A stretch of DNA of 60,000 bases from Bolinopsis microptera (GCF_026151205.1 NC_087073.1:312001-372000), one strand, 5' to 3'; positions 20,793 through 32,566 are shown, numbered from the stretch's first letter. The notes: generated from the sequence alone by a model not told the origin. A program made the numbers and translations.

Positions 20793-23323
20793 ATGGAGAC
20801 ATGTGACTTTCCTGACTTTCCTGTCTATAGTACTGAGGGACTGTACTGTCCGATACCAGAATATACGTAAGTTGAGATTTTTGTACACTTTTTTATTTAT
20901 TTGTGAGGATAGCTGATTAGATACTGTACATAAAGTCAGTAAAGGTCGCCTAAGTCTGAGGACTTTGAATGTTTCCATCAAGCAGTTGTATGAATACAGA
21001 TTGTGGATGGAATAGATTCTATGATCCTTGAAAAGCGGGAGAGGCCGCGGCCGGGGGGTCGGGCCGGGGGGCAGGGAGATTCTATACCTACATTAAAAAT
21101 ACCTGCATTTCAGATCGAATTGGCTGGAGGTTGGTCTAATCTCCTTGTGTTTACTTGTTTGGGTCTCATTTTGCTGTTTGTGGTACTATGAAGGACCAGT
21201 TCCCAGATCGGCTTTTATTGTTAGATCATTAGTACCTATCTCAGTTATCTACGAGTTAACTCTTTTATGGAGCCAGAGCACAGGAAATGAAGCACTCTAT
21301 CACTATCAGTATGTGGTTTACATCGTGATACCGCTCTCATTGGTAATGCTGCGTTTTAATACTGATAAGGAAACAAACTCTCTTTTGTTACCATTGATAA
21401 TCGGTTTGTTTGCAGAGGCTATATTCTATACCCCCTTTGGTGCTTTTAGACAACGAGGAGGACAATATGGCAAGATGTGGAGATCAGGGTCTACTTTCTA
21501 TAGTTGTTGGTTACCACTATGTTATGCAATACTTTATGGAAACCTTACTTGTGTGGTTATTGTGTTCCTACCTATAAAATTTACTCAAGAGATACTTGAA
21601 GGGCTAAATTTGAACTACCTCACTACCAGTATTTCACCAGCCTTTTCTCTGTTACACAACATCTTAAGAGGATTTACTAATTTCTTTGCTATCCTTGGAT
21701 TGACCTATATTACCTTATTGTGTCATATTGGGTCTGTGATCTACTTTAGCTATCAAGGCAACAGTGGAGGAAGATTACCGGAAAATACGTAAGTCCTACA
21801 TTTAGAATCAAACTTTGTTTCCGTTAATTTATGCATCATGGGTGGCAGCGCATAGTGGCATGAAATAAACTCTATTATATAGCAAATAATTATAAACTTT
21901 GCTGATAAAACATTCTTCTCAGATTTAAGTCATTTAAGATAAGATGCAAATTAATCATCCAGAAATTCGATAATCTAAAAAGTTACATGATGAGTTGTGA
22001 ATATTCAGATTCAGATATTAAGAATTAAATATTAAGAAATAAAATGTAAAGCTCACAAAACGATTAAACGTTTTCTAAACATTTAAATGATATTTCAGGT
22101 CACATTATATTGAAGTTTCTGTTATATTCCTGAATCTGGTAATCTGGGGTATGTGGTTGGTATACAACTGTGAAGTAAAGCTTAAAAGAGCTGGAACACT
22201 GCTTTTAACTGATGCAACTGCCAACTATACCTCTACTGAACAAGTCACTGTTGAAAATATCGAGCAAGTGTTCAGATTTAATACACCATATAATTATGAA
22301 CTGGCAGCCATCAAACATATTAGTGTCTTCAGCTCACCATTAACTGCTCCGTTTAAAAGTTCCGCACCATATGTTCGCAGTTTTATGCAGCGACAATATC
22401 TACCTGTGGACTACCATGCATTTGTTGTGTTTGAAACAGATGGAATGTTTTGGGCTGTTGATAAGATGAAAGATGGGATATTTGTGAGTTGGAGTAAAAA
22501 TCTCGAATCTGCTGTATTTTACTTCCAGGATCATCTTCGTCCAAAACCTATCCACCTACTGGTTCAAGATGCATCAACTTCTTCACTTATTGACATGGTC
22601 CGCCGTTTAAAAAGCAAACTGGATTCGAATAAATACGATCTTGTGGACAGAAACTGCCAACATTTTTCAAAAGAAGTCTTTGATAAGTTTGCAATTGATA
22701 AAACATGGGACTTTACTTCTCCAACTGATTTGACAAGCCCTCTCAAACTGTTTAGCGACGGTGGATATCCTTTATTCTTATTTGTGTGGACCGTCTCTGT
22801 TTTGTGTGAGCTATTTTTTCTATACAGTGATGGTGCATTATATGAAACTTTTTATCACTATCAGTATGTTGTATACGCAGTACTAGTCACAATTGTCGTC
22901 TTGTTCGTTAATGATAGAGAAACGTTTTTGGGGGTGTTTGCTCTGAAATTGCTTAGCTTTCTTTTAATAGAATGCATACTTTGCACACCTCTGGGTACTT
23001 TCAGAAAAAGAGGAGGACAATATGCAAAGATGTGGAAATCAGCTTCCACCTTTAACACATTCTGGTTACCGATTTGTTATTTGATGGTTTATGGCATTCC
23101 TATCTTTACATTTTCTGCGGTATTGCCACTTATTTTAATAAGTACTGGCTTGTATATACACAAGAATCTGGATACACAAGAAACATCTCTCTTATCGCCT
23201 TCACTAAATGTTATTAAATGGATTTGTGATAAGAGTCTTACAGTCTGTGACAAGAGTCTTACAATCCCTTTTTATGTACTATATTATTTAGGTACAATGC
23301 TGTACTTCAGTTTGCAAAACTAG
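20793..23323 (+). CDS. multi-pass membrane protein with papain-like (LRAT/PPPDE-type) domain
   Basis: Three exons: 20793-20866, 21114-21788 and 22099-23323. Donors are TAC|GTAAGT at both introns and acceptors are TTTCAG. Both junctions split an ACN codon, and the lengths sum to exactly 657 codons plus stop. The protein has a short soluble start, a hydrophobic module of about six spans (exon 2), a soluble domain (about 270-475), and a second module. The soluble domain has H356 (DYHAFVVF) and C436 (DRNCQHFSKEVF), the H...NCxxF arrangement of circularly permuted papain-like folds such as LRAT and PPPDE. The two membrane modules are homologous: both contain YHYQYVVY, then TP(F/L)G(A/T)FR(Q/K)RGGQY(G/A)KMW. 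Acyl transfer or thioester/peptide hydrolysis at a membrane is plausible but not shown. Intron 1 holds a GC-rich patch (21036-21080). Confidence 0.75.
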
Positions 23324-23677
23324 ATCAAAGATGTGAACTGTTGAAAACTGTTGGGATTCCTTCCATTTGCCAATCTCTCTTTTACCTGTTACAGATATTA
23401 TGATCTATTATGTAAATGTAAATGAGTAACATCAGACTTCTTATCTAACGAACAATTAGTCGGAGGATTCTATCATTCAATGATGTTTCCAGATTAACTT
23501 TCATACCATATCTATTAGTCAATTAACTCATTTATTATAAATTCATTTGCTGTTGTTTTGATTCTGTTCACCCTGATCTTTAAGTCTATGATTATACTTA
23601 CACTGTATTCGATTCATAAAACTAAAATCGAATCTAGTAACGATCAAAACCTGCCCCATATTCTATTTCATTTTTTT
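23324..23677. other. 3' flank, no gene seen
   Basis: AT-rich sequence between the membrane-protein gene and a LINE fragment, presumably the 3' UTR and flank. No clear AATAAA was found near the stop codon. Confidence 0.4.
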
Positions 23678-24392
23678 TTCAAAATTTAACCAAACATATT
23701 CTCGCCAAAATTTAACCAAACATATTCTCGCCAAAACTAGAATTCTATAACTTAATTAAACATGATTTCGAACCAGAGGCATATCTACGAATTATCAAAA
23801 TACCTGATGTTCGAAAAAGTCTGACAAGGTTTCGTATCAGCTGCCACAACCTCTACATCGAAAGGGGCAGATACGAAACCCCCCTTGTACCAAGAGAAGA
23901 ACGTTGGTGCACCTACTGCTTTTTCAGCAAAGGGCTCAAGCCTATTGAGGACGAAAGTCACGTATTGATTGACTGTTTGCTCTACTCCTCAGTTAGGGAA
24001 AAATTCAATTTCCATCCCCAAAACATTACTGACCTAGTCGGTTTGCTCTCCAACAAAACTCTAGATCCTACCACACTCACTGCCACAGCAAGAGCAATCC
24101 ATTCAATTCTCTCTGTGAACGAAAATTATACAGCCTATTATAAGAGCCCAGATTTCCACTCAAATACTGGCAAGTGCATAATGCTATAGGACCTTAAAAT
24201 AAGATTGAACCATACAAACTCGATTTATCTATTTTTCTAAAACTAGCATTATATAACATTTATAAATTATCCCTACACAGTACACACTTGTAAATAATTA
24301 GAATTGTGTAACTTAAATTATTTCAGAATTACAACTATTGTGTACTCAATAAAGTAATTATCACTTTTATATCCTTGTATCCTTGTATCCTA
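23678..24392 (+). mobile_element. 5'-truncated LINE 3' end ending just before MRPL14
   Basis: Begins with a duplicated 28-base AATTTAACCAAACATATTCT unit (23681-23735). Coding sequence follows: LEFYNLIKHDFEPEAYL...RFRISCHNLYIERGRYETP...CTYCFFSKGLKPIEDESHVLIDCLLYSS, the Cys/His C-terminal region also present at 13553-14179. The 3' UTR (24200-24372) matches 20510-20600 and ends in three TATCCTTG-type octamers. The last octamer reads TATCCTAG and stops four bases before the MRPL14 ATG. Confidence 0.8.
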
Positions 24393-24396
24393 GGCG

Positions 24397-27300
24397 ATGG
24401 CATTGCAAGCAAGGTTACTCACTGGAAATATCTGTCAAACGTTTGCACCTTTGGTATGCACACGAGGAATGCTGAAACAGGCACGCCTCAACAAGCTATG
24501 TAACTTTACGGGACCTCAGGATCGAGATGACGATGGCTGGGTTAAAATAATCGGTTATTACGGTAAAGACACGACCCCTCATGTTGGAAATGTAGTCAAG
24601 GTAAGAGACACCACCCCTCATGTTGGAAATGTAGTCAAGGTAAGAGACACCACCCCTCATGTTGGAAATGTAGTCAAGGTAAGAGACACCACCCCTCATG
24701 TTGGAAATGTAGTCAAGGTAAGAGACACCACCCCTCATGTTGGAAATGTAGTCAAGGTAAGAGACACCACCCCTCATGTTGGAAATGTAGTCAAGGTAAG
24801 AGACACTACCCCTCATGTTGGAAATGTAGTCAAGGTAAGAGACACCACCCCTCATGTTGGCAATGTAGTCTAGGTAAGAGACACCACCCCTCATGTTGGA
24901 AATGTAGTCAAGGTAAGAGACACCACCCCTCATGTTGGAAATGTAGTCAAGGTAAGAGACACTACCCCTCATGTTGGAAATGTAGTCAAGGTAAGAGACA
25001 CGACCCCTCATGTTGGAAATGTAGTGAAGGTAAGAGACACTACCCTTCATGTTGGAAATGTAGTGAAGGTAAGAGACACTACCCCTCATGTTGGAAATGT
25101 AGTCAAGGTAAGAGACACGACCCCTCATGTTGGAAATGTAGTCAAGGTAAGAGACACTACCCCTCATGTTGGAAATGTAGTCAAGGTAAGAGACACCACC
25201 CCTCATGTTGGAAATGTAGTCAAGGTAAGAGACATCACCCCTCATGTCGGAAATGTAGTCAAGGTAAGAGACACCACCCCTCATGTTGGAAATGTAGTCA
25301 AGGTAAGAGACATCACCCCTCATGTTGGAAATGTAGTCAAGGTAAGAGACACCACCCCTCATGTTGGAAATGTAGTCAAGGTAAGAGACACCACCCCTCA
25401 TGTTGGAAATGTAGTCAAGGTAAGAGACACCACCCCTCATGTTGGAAATGTAGTCAAGGTAAGAGACACCACCCCTCATGTTGGAAATGTAGTCAAGGTA
25501 AGACACCACCCCTCATGTCGGAAATGTAGTCAAGGTAAGAGACACTACCCCTCATGTTGGAAATGTAATCAAGGTAAGAGACACCACCCCTCATGTTGGA
25601 AATGTAGTCAAGGTAAGAGACACCACCCCTCATGTTGGAAATGTAGTCAAGGTAAGAGACACCACCCCTCATGTTGGCAATGTAGTCTAGGTAAGAGACA
25701 CCACCCCTCATGTTGGAAATGTAGTCAAGGTAAGAGACACCACCCCTCATGTTGGAAATGTAGTCAAGGTAAGAGACACTACCCCTCATGTTGGAAATGT
25801 AGTCAAGGTAAGAGACACGACCCCTCATGTTGGAAATGTAGTGAAGGTAAGAGACACTACCCTTCATGTTGGAAATGTAGTGAAGGTAAGAGACACTACC
25901 CCTCATGTTGGAAATGTAGTCAAGGTAAGAGACACGACCCCTCATGTTGGAAATGTAGTCAAGGTAAGAGACACTACCCCTCATGTTGGAAATGTAGTCA
26001 AGGTAAGAGACACCACCCCTCATGTTGGAAATGTAGTCAAGGTAAGACACCACCCCTCATGTTGGAAATGTAGTCAAGGTAAGAGACACTACCCCTCATG
26101 TTGGAAATGTAGTCAAGGTAAGAGACACCACCCCTCATGTTGGAAATGTAATCAAGGTAAGAGACACCACCCCTCATGTTGGAAATGTAGTCAAGGTAAG
26201 AGACACCACCCCTCATGTTGGAAATGTAGTCAAGGTAAGAGACACCACCCCTCATGTTGGCAATGTAGTCTAGGTAAGAGACACCACCCCTCATGTTGGA
26301 AATGTAGTCAAGGTAAGAGACACCACCCCTCATGTTGGAAATGTAGTCAAGGTAAGAGACACTACCCCTCATGTTGGAAATGTAGTCAAGGTAAGAGACA
26401 CGACCCCTCATGTTGGAAATGTAGTGAAGGTAAGAGACACTACCCTTCATGTTGGAAATGTAGTGAAGGTAAGAGACACTACCCCTCATGTTGGAAATGT
26501 AGTCAAGGTAAGAGACACTACCCCTCATGTTGGAAATGTAGTCAAGGTAAGAGACACCACCCCTCATGTTGGAAATGTAGTCAAGGTAAGAGACACCACC
26601 CCTCATGTTGGAAATGTAGTCAAGGTAAGAGACATCACCCCTCATGTCGGAAATGTAGTCAAGGTAAGAGACACCACCCCTCATGTTGGAAATGTAGTCA
26701 AGGTAAGAGACATCACCCCTCATGTTGGAAATGTAGTCAAGGTAAGAGACACCACCCCTCATGTTGGAAATGTAGTCAAGGTAAGAGACACCACCCCTCA
26801 TGTTGGAAATGTAGTCAAGGTAAGAGACACCACCCCTCATGTTGGAAATGTAGTCAAGGTAAGAGACACCACCCCTCATGTTGGAAATGTAGTCAAGGTA
26901 AGAGACACCACCCCTCATGTTGGAAATGTAGTCAAGGTAAGAGACACCACCCCTCATGTTGGAAATGTAGTCAAGGTAAGACACCACCCCTCATGTCGGA
27001 AATGTAGTCAAGGTAAGAGACACTACCCCTCATGTTGGAAATGTAATCAAGGTAAGAGACACCACCCCTCATGTTGGAAATGTAGTCAAGGTAAGAGACA
27101 CCACCCCTCATGTTGGAAATGTAGTCAAGGTAAGAGACACTACCCCTCATGTTGGAAATGTAGTCAAGGTAAGAGTGAAGAGTATTTTTATACTGTAAGG
27201 AACGATGATTTGTGTAAATAACCACAATCACAATCAGGCCTTGATTTGTTGATTGTATATTGAGCCTCGGATATTAATTTCTTATATTTCAGTCTTGAAA

Positions 27301-27643
27301 ATGAAGACATTGATATGTATAGCCCATTTAAGCCTAATTAGCCCCCATTCAGTAGACCTATATGTTTAGGTGCTAGATCCTTTAAATCCTTAATCTTTAC
27401 AATTTGCACTGTGAAATAATAACTTGTGTTCAGGTAACATATAAAGGCCAGATGTATAAAGCAGTGATAACAGGATTAGTGCGTGACAGAAGAGATTGTC
27501 CTCGTTTTGACACAAACAACTGTGTTTTTATCAACGACAAACACGAGCCTTTGGGAACAAGGATAAGCGGCCCTGTTTCCTTAAAACTGAGAAGATATGG
27601 AAAATACAACAAACTATTATCATTATGTACTGAGTTTTACTGA
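24397..27643 (+). CDS. MRPL14: mitochondrial ribosomal protein L14 (uL14m)
   Basis: Two exons: 24397-24600 (68 codons) and 27434-27643 (69 codons plus stop), joined in phase 0 to give 137 aa, close to the usual animal length of about 145. The first 40 residues are basic and hydroxylated without acids, like a mitochondrial presequence (MALQARLLTGNICQTF). The mature part matches uL14: HVGNVVKV, YKGQMYKAVITG, PRFDTNNCVFIND, PLGTRISGPV, KYNKLLSLCTEF. uL14m sits in the large mitoribosomal subunit at the subunit interface. The donor is CAAG|GTAAGA at 24601 and the acceptor GTTCAG at 27433. The intron is nearly all a 39-bp minisatellite that repeats the exon end and donor. A LINE tail ends four bases before the ATG. 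Confidence 0.87.
24601..27168 (+). repeat. 39-bp minisatellite, 66 copies of an exon end plus splice donor
   Basis: The unit is GTAAGAG followed by ACACCACCCCTCATG, TTGGAAATGTAGTCAAG. The last 32 bases copy the 3' end of MRPL14 exon 1 and the first 7 copy the start of the intron. The count is exact: 63 units of 39 bp and 3 of 37 bp (starting at 25498, 26042 and 26976) span 2568 bp, arranged 23-1-13-1-23-1-4. The equal 23-unit blocks show segmental duplication inside the array. Every unit inspected keeps AG|GTAAGA. Three units end in CTAG instead of CAAG, the first at 24871-24873. Open frames on both strands are a by-product of a 39-bp unit. Confidence 0.95.
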
Positions 27644-28052
27644 AGCATTTTGTTAAATAATGTTGGAATGTCTTTGTAAATAGCCGGTTTGTTATAAGGT
27701 TAACTGTGGTTGCCCTTTTAAATTTGTTATCTTTTATTTAAAGGTATTGCACTTATCAACTTGTTTGTGAGGAGATTTTTAAGTGATGTTATCCAATACA
27801 TTTATATAATATATATTTGATGAGTTTTCCTAGTCCGTTCAGTTTCATTTGGGTGATAAAGATAACATCAAAAGTGTAATGAATAAGTTTTCCTAGCGCT
27901 ATCGACATTGTCATATTCTATGTCGAAAGCAAAGTAAACTTTGCGCGCACGTATTTTCGTGGCGCCAAAATTTATTCAAACTTGTTTTTTCTGATCCAAC
28001 ACAAATATTTTTACCCGTTAAAGGGAGTTTTAACTTCATATCTTTATTGCAG
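27644..28052. other. intergenic, MRPL14 3' flank / CDC20 upstream
   Basis: A short gap between two plus-strand genes. It probably holds the MRPL14 3' UTR and the CDC20 promoter or first intron. A CTTTATTGCAG acceptor ends at 28052, five bases before the CDC20 ATG, so a non-coding first exon probably lies upstream in this gap. Confidence 0.4.
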
Positions 28053-28057
28053 ATAGC

Positions 28058-28642
28058 ATGTCGAAGCAGTGCGATTTGAAGCTACACGAACCAGTTTGTT
28101 CGAGCAGAGTGGTTCCGAGATGGCAACGGAAAGAAAACGAAAAATCAAGTCGACCAACTTCTAAATCCAACTCGAACAATGCATCCTTTTCAAGCCAGAG
28201 TAATGTTTCCAGCACATTCGGCGAGTCCTTTTCTGGACCTGTTGAATCCAGGAAGACTCCAAGTAAACCTCCTTCACTGACTCTAAACATGCCATACAAG
28301 ACAACAAACCGCGATGGCACCCCCAAGAAAAAGGTCAGTTCGTCGCTGAAAAATCAAATCAAAGTTGGGACCCCCAAGAAAATGTCCAAGACTCGAGACG
28401 GAAAGAGATCCGCTCACACCACGCCTAGTTGTGACAGATTTATCCCCCCTAGAAGTGGGAACAACTTTGAGAATGCTGGTTTTGAACTGTTGAACGATGA
28501 AGATGAATCCAAAGATTCTCCCACAACTAGACGGTATAAAGATGGTATGAAACAAAACCTGAATATTGGGCAGCCCAAGATTCTGAATATGAAGAATAAG
28601 GCACCTGCTCCAGCTATGAATCTACTAAACTCTCAATCAAAG
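28058..28642 (+). CDS. CDC20: CDC20/Fizzy N-terminal coding exon
   Basis: An exon of 195 codons ending in phase 0 at CAAAG|GTAAGG. CDC20 activates the anaphase-promoting complex and is bound by the spindle checkpoint. Visible features: VPRWQRKENE near residue 20, combining the conserved RWQRK block with a KEN box; Ser/Lys-rich disorder; TPSCDRFIPPRSG, the C-box that contacts the APC/C; and QPKILNMKNKAPAPA, the conserved block before the WD40 propeller. The WD40 repeats (about 300 residues) should follow in later exons, but none was recognised in the remaining 31 kb. The gene may have a very long intron, or the exon may be stranded. Confidence 0.82.
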
Positions 28643-29858
28643 GTAAGGCAATTCAGCTATCAAATATATAAAATACACCATCGTCACAACCGGAACCGGC
28701 CGTAAAACTGATGAAGATATGGCCCAGCCTGTTTCTACTTATTAAATGTCAGACTTGACGACTTTCCATTTGTTGACAGATGTTTTTCTCGATTAATTGA
28801 ACCAATTGAGAAGTAGGCATTTCCACGGTTATCATACAATCTGCGGACCATTTCCTTGACTGCACCAGTTCGTTATCGGGTTAGAGTTTTCTGCACTGTA
28901 TCCAGGAGTAGGGGGCTTGTCTGGAAGGGTGTCTATGAAGTTTCCAAGAAATGTCTTGTCTATCTAATTTTGTTTCATAATGTTAATTGTTAACCTCAGA
29001 ATAATTTTAAGAATGTAAACGATTTCAATCCACATGTTACAGAGGACACCGATACTCGGAATTCTCAAATTCTAAATTCCAACAAAGAGAAAATTCTGAG
29101 AATTCAACTAGAAAATAGAGCCCCGGCGTCAGAATGAATTCTACCATTGTCACATGTCAGCTTTGTGGACTCCATCCCGCCCCCTCTCCTCATACCTGTT
29201 TCTTCTAAAATGACAGCTTTATCTTGCATATCCAGGAGACCTCTGTTGTCCTCAGTAAATTGCACGATAAAACTGGCCTACGGAATGTTTTCGAGTGTCT
29301 CAAATACTGTCGATTGCCAAAAACCGATGGGATAAAAAGAGATTCAATATTTTTAAGCCGGCTGTATCGTGCAATTTACTGAGGAACAAAACGGGCGTTG
29401 TGGAGCGTTCATAGATTAACAGAAGCGGAAACTAGGGTTAAATAATTAACTAGAGGAAGGCAGTGAACTATGGAGGGAATTGGACGGCTATATGGTTCCA
29501 GAGATAAGGATGTTTTGTGTGTAGCAGTTACCATGGGAATCGGCCATTCAATAAAACATTTAGAAAGGGGCTGTTATTTCCCACTTTATATCATGGACAT
29601 CCATTTATTATAGGAACGGGTTTACTCAAAATATGTAGATTCTAGAAACGAAGAAGGGACTGAATCACTTTAGCGCTGCTTTAGTGCTACTGTATGTGCA
29701 ATACTTGGAAATATTTTATAACTAAATAAGTTAAACACTAAGTTCTAAACTTGGATAGCATAATATTACCGACTAAGGTAGATATGTGTGGTATGTAAGG
29801 AGTTCAATTCAGAATACTTTTACTTTCGCGGGGAGTTATCTACAACGTCACGTACATT
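28643..29858. other. putative CDC20 intron, with a 29-bp inverted repeat
   Basis: No exon seen. Bases 29249-29277 (TCCTCAGTAAATTGCACGAT...) are repeated inverted at 29356-29385 (ATCGTGCAATTTACTGAGGA), with an 80-base loop. This could be a small MITE or a foldback. TTCTCAAATTC/GAATTCTC-rich sequence lies at 29058-29105. Confidence 0.5.
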
Positions 29859-30403
29859 GTCCCTCCCTCCCTCCCTAATTTCATAGCATTAGATGTCTCC
29901 CTCCCTCCCTCCCTCCTTCCCTCCCTCCCTCCCTCCCTCTCTCCCTCCCTCCCTCCCTCTCTCCCTCCCTCCCTCCCTCCCTCCCTCCCTCCCTCCCTCC
30001 CTCCCTCCCTCCCTCCCTCCCTCCCTCCCTCCCTCCCTCCCTCCCTCCCTCCCTCCCTCCCTCCCTCCCTCCCTCCCTGCCTCCCTCCCTCCCTTCCTCC
30101 CTCCCTCCCTCCCTCCCTCCCTCTCTCCCTCCCTCCCTGCCTCCCTCCCTCCCTGCCTCCCTCCCTCCCTCCCTCCCTCCCTTCCTCCCTCCCTCCCTCT
30201 CTCCCTCCCTCCCTCCCTACCTCCCTCCCTCCCTCCCTCCCTCCCTGCCTCCCTCTCTCCCTCCCTCCCTCCCTCCCTCTCTCCCTCTCTCCCTCCCTCC
30301 TCCCTCCCTCCCTCCTTCTCTCCCTCCCTCCCTCCCTCCCTCCCTCCCTCCCTCCCTCCCTCCCTCCCTCCCTCCCTCCCTCCTCCCTCCCTCCCTCACC
30401 TGA
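29859..30403 (+). repeat. (CCCT)n tetranucleotide array
   Basis: About 545 bp of CCCT/CCTC tetranucleotide with scattered T, G and A interruptions. One strand is almost pure pyrimidine, which favours triplex (H-DNA) formation. The Pro/Ser/Leu and Gly/Arg/Glu open frames over it are artefacts. Confidence 0.97.
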
Positions 30404-32315
30404 TCTAAGCGTCACTTTAACGAATTTCAGTAATTGTCATTCCAAAGATTTGTCGCCCCTTGTAAACGAAATAACTCGTCCTCTCCAGTCTCCACAGTGA
30501 TATATTGAAAAGAAGAAATCAGTAAAATAACTCCCTACCAAGTTGCAATCTTGTTTCTTGTAATATTATATATATATATATTTCATATACATATATATAT
30601 TATACATATATATGTATATGAAGTATTGAAATAGAGAAGTTTGGGTTCTTGAGGAAAGTCCTAGGCCTATGTTATTTGAGTTTAGACACAGGCCCCCTCC
30701 TGGAATGATATTTCAAATTGATGTTACGATAACAGAAAGTTTAAGACAATTAATGTGATGTGATCACATTTTATTGTATGTAAACTTACCACATCTCGTT
30801 CGAGAAGTGAGCAGCAGTTTACTGATATTACTGTCAATAAGAAAACTTTAACATAAAAAAATATAAAAAATGTATCGGATAAATTCGAATTTTTCCAATT
30901 CTCAACATTATGTGAGACTTTATCGCTACGTCGATTGTCTAATACCTACTCGGTCACATACTGAGCCTAAAATAACTGCAAATTTCTACCTTCGACTCAC
31001 TGGAGAGCTCGACGAAGGGCGAATTGCACGGCAAATCGAATAACCGGAAATCTAAGATCTGTATACCGAGGGTCCATCGTGTTCAAATTAATAATAGATT
31101 CTAGCCACTATTAAAAATGTCCGACGCGATGCTAAGAGGTAAAACGGAGATGCAATCTGTCATCTAATGCTATGAAATTAGAGCGAATCAATTCGTGCTA
31201 AAATTTCAAACGATAAGCCGCCCAACTTTTAAACTAGTAAATATAATTTACACTAGAAAATTCGTAAGTCAAAGAATTTGTTACAAACTTAAGGCAAGCG
31301 AACGTTTTTAAATGCGCCTATTTTCGGTCGCGTTGGCAGCATAAATTTCCTAGGCTGCAGTGATTTAGAAGCCTTAATAAATGTGAAATATGTGAACGGT
31401 AAACATGTCAGAACGAATTCGAAAACGCGCGATCCGTGATAGTACTCAATAACGGTTTTGAGAAAGCATTTATTATTTACAGGGGCTGTATCCAGGGTAT
31501 GACCTCAAAGCTCCAGAGTCCGTTAAAAATATACAAACCTCCAAGTTCATTCGAGCGGGGTTTGGTAGCACATAGGCACTTTTTTTACAAATTGTCCTGA
31601 CAACTCGATTTAGTTTTAAAACTACTTTACGCATCGCTTGTTCTTCGTTTCTTGGTCACAAAAGTGAAAATCGTGTGATGTAAGCTTGGACCATCCACTA
31701 TTTTTATTGGCAAATCGTCTCAGGAGACTGTAAATGCAAAAAGCAGGTTTATGCAATACTCATGTGCATATTTGTTCTTTATTGACGCAACAGACCTGCT
31801 TGTTCGTTAGCATGAAGAAAATGGAGACAAAGGAACCCATACTCATGAATCCCTTGGTGTGAAAAGAAGAAGCAACTCATAATTATCGTTAAAGAATAGG
31901 CATAAATCCCCGAAAAAAAACAAAAAAAAAAAAAAAAGGAGTAGTTCATTGGGGCTAAAAATCTGGGACACGTAGTTCCTGGGACAGAACGAATCAGTCT
32001 TAAGTGATGAATTAGAGGCACGGTTTTAATCGAAGCTCAATTATGCAAATCTCATGGGAATAATGCATACAACAGTTAACAACACGAAAGCTGCCAGAGC
32101 TCAGATAAGGTAGTTTTCAGTGATCTGCACTCTTGCAGATTATTTTAGATTAAGTAAACTCAATAGTCCATACTGACCAACAGAGAACATATCTTGAAGG
32201 GGCAACATTTAGATCTAAAAGAGGGCATCTTTGATTGGTCGGCGTAGACAGGTAAGCCTTCCATACGGTGGGCTTTCCGCAACAGCGTCCCATTTCCCAA
32301 CTCTTGCTGTTAAAT
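30404..32315. other. no gene seen; AT palindrome and A run
   Basis: Bases 30567-30620 are a TA-rich near-palindrome (TATACATATATATGTATATG). Bases 31914-31937 are a near-continuous A run, possibly a retroposon poly(A) tail. The rest shows no exon-like stretch. Confidence 0.4.
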
Positions 32316-32352
32316 GCTGCGGAGAGAGAGAGAGAGAGAGATAAAGAGAGAG

Positions 32353-32384
<32 letters not shown>

Positions 32385-32395
32385 TAGAGAGAGAG

Positions 32396-32436
<41 letters not shown>

Positions 32437-32437
32437 G

Positions 32438-32514
<77 letters not shown>

Positions 32515-32515
32515 G

Positions 32516-32566
<51 letters not shown>

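Noticed and set aside
24496-27221. Long open frames on both strands, including CWKCSQGKRHHPS repeats that look like zinc knuckles
   Set aside because: They come from a 39-bp repeat unit without stops in those frames. The array is intronic to MRPL14 and begins at its splice donor; no start, stop or codon pattern suggests translation.
29840-30415. Open frames rich in Pro/Ser/Leu or Gly/Arg/Glu
   Set aside because: Pure (CCCT)n microsatellite read as protein.
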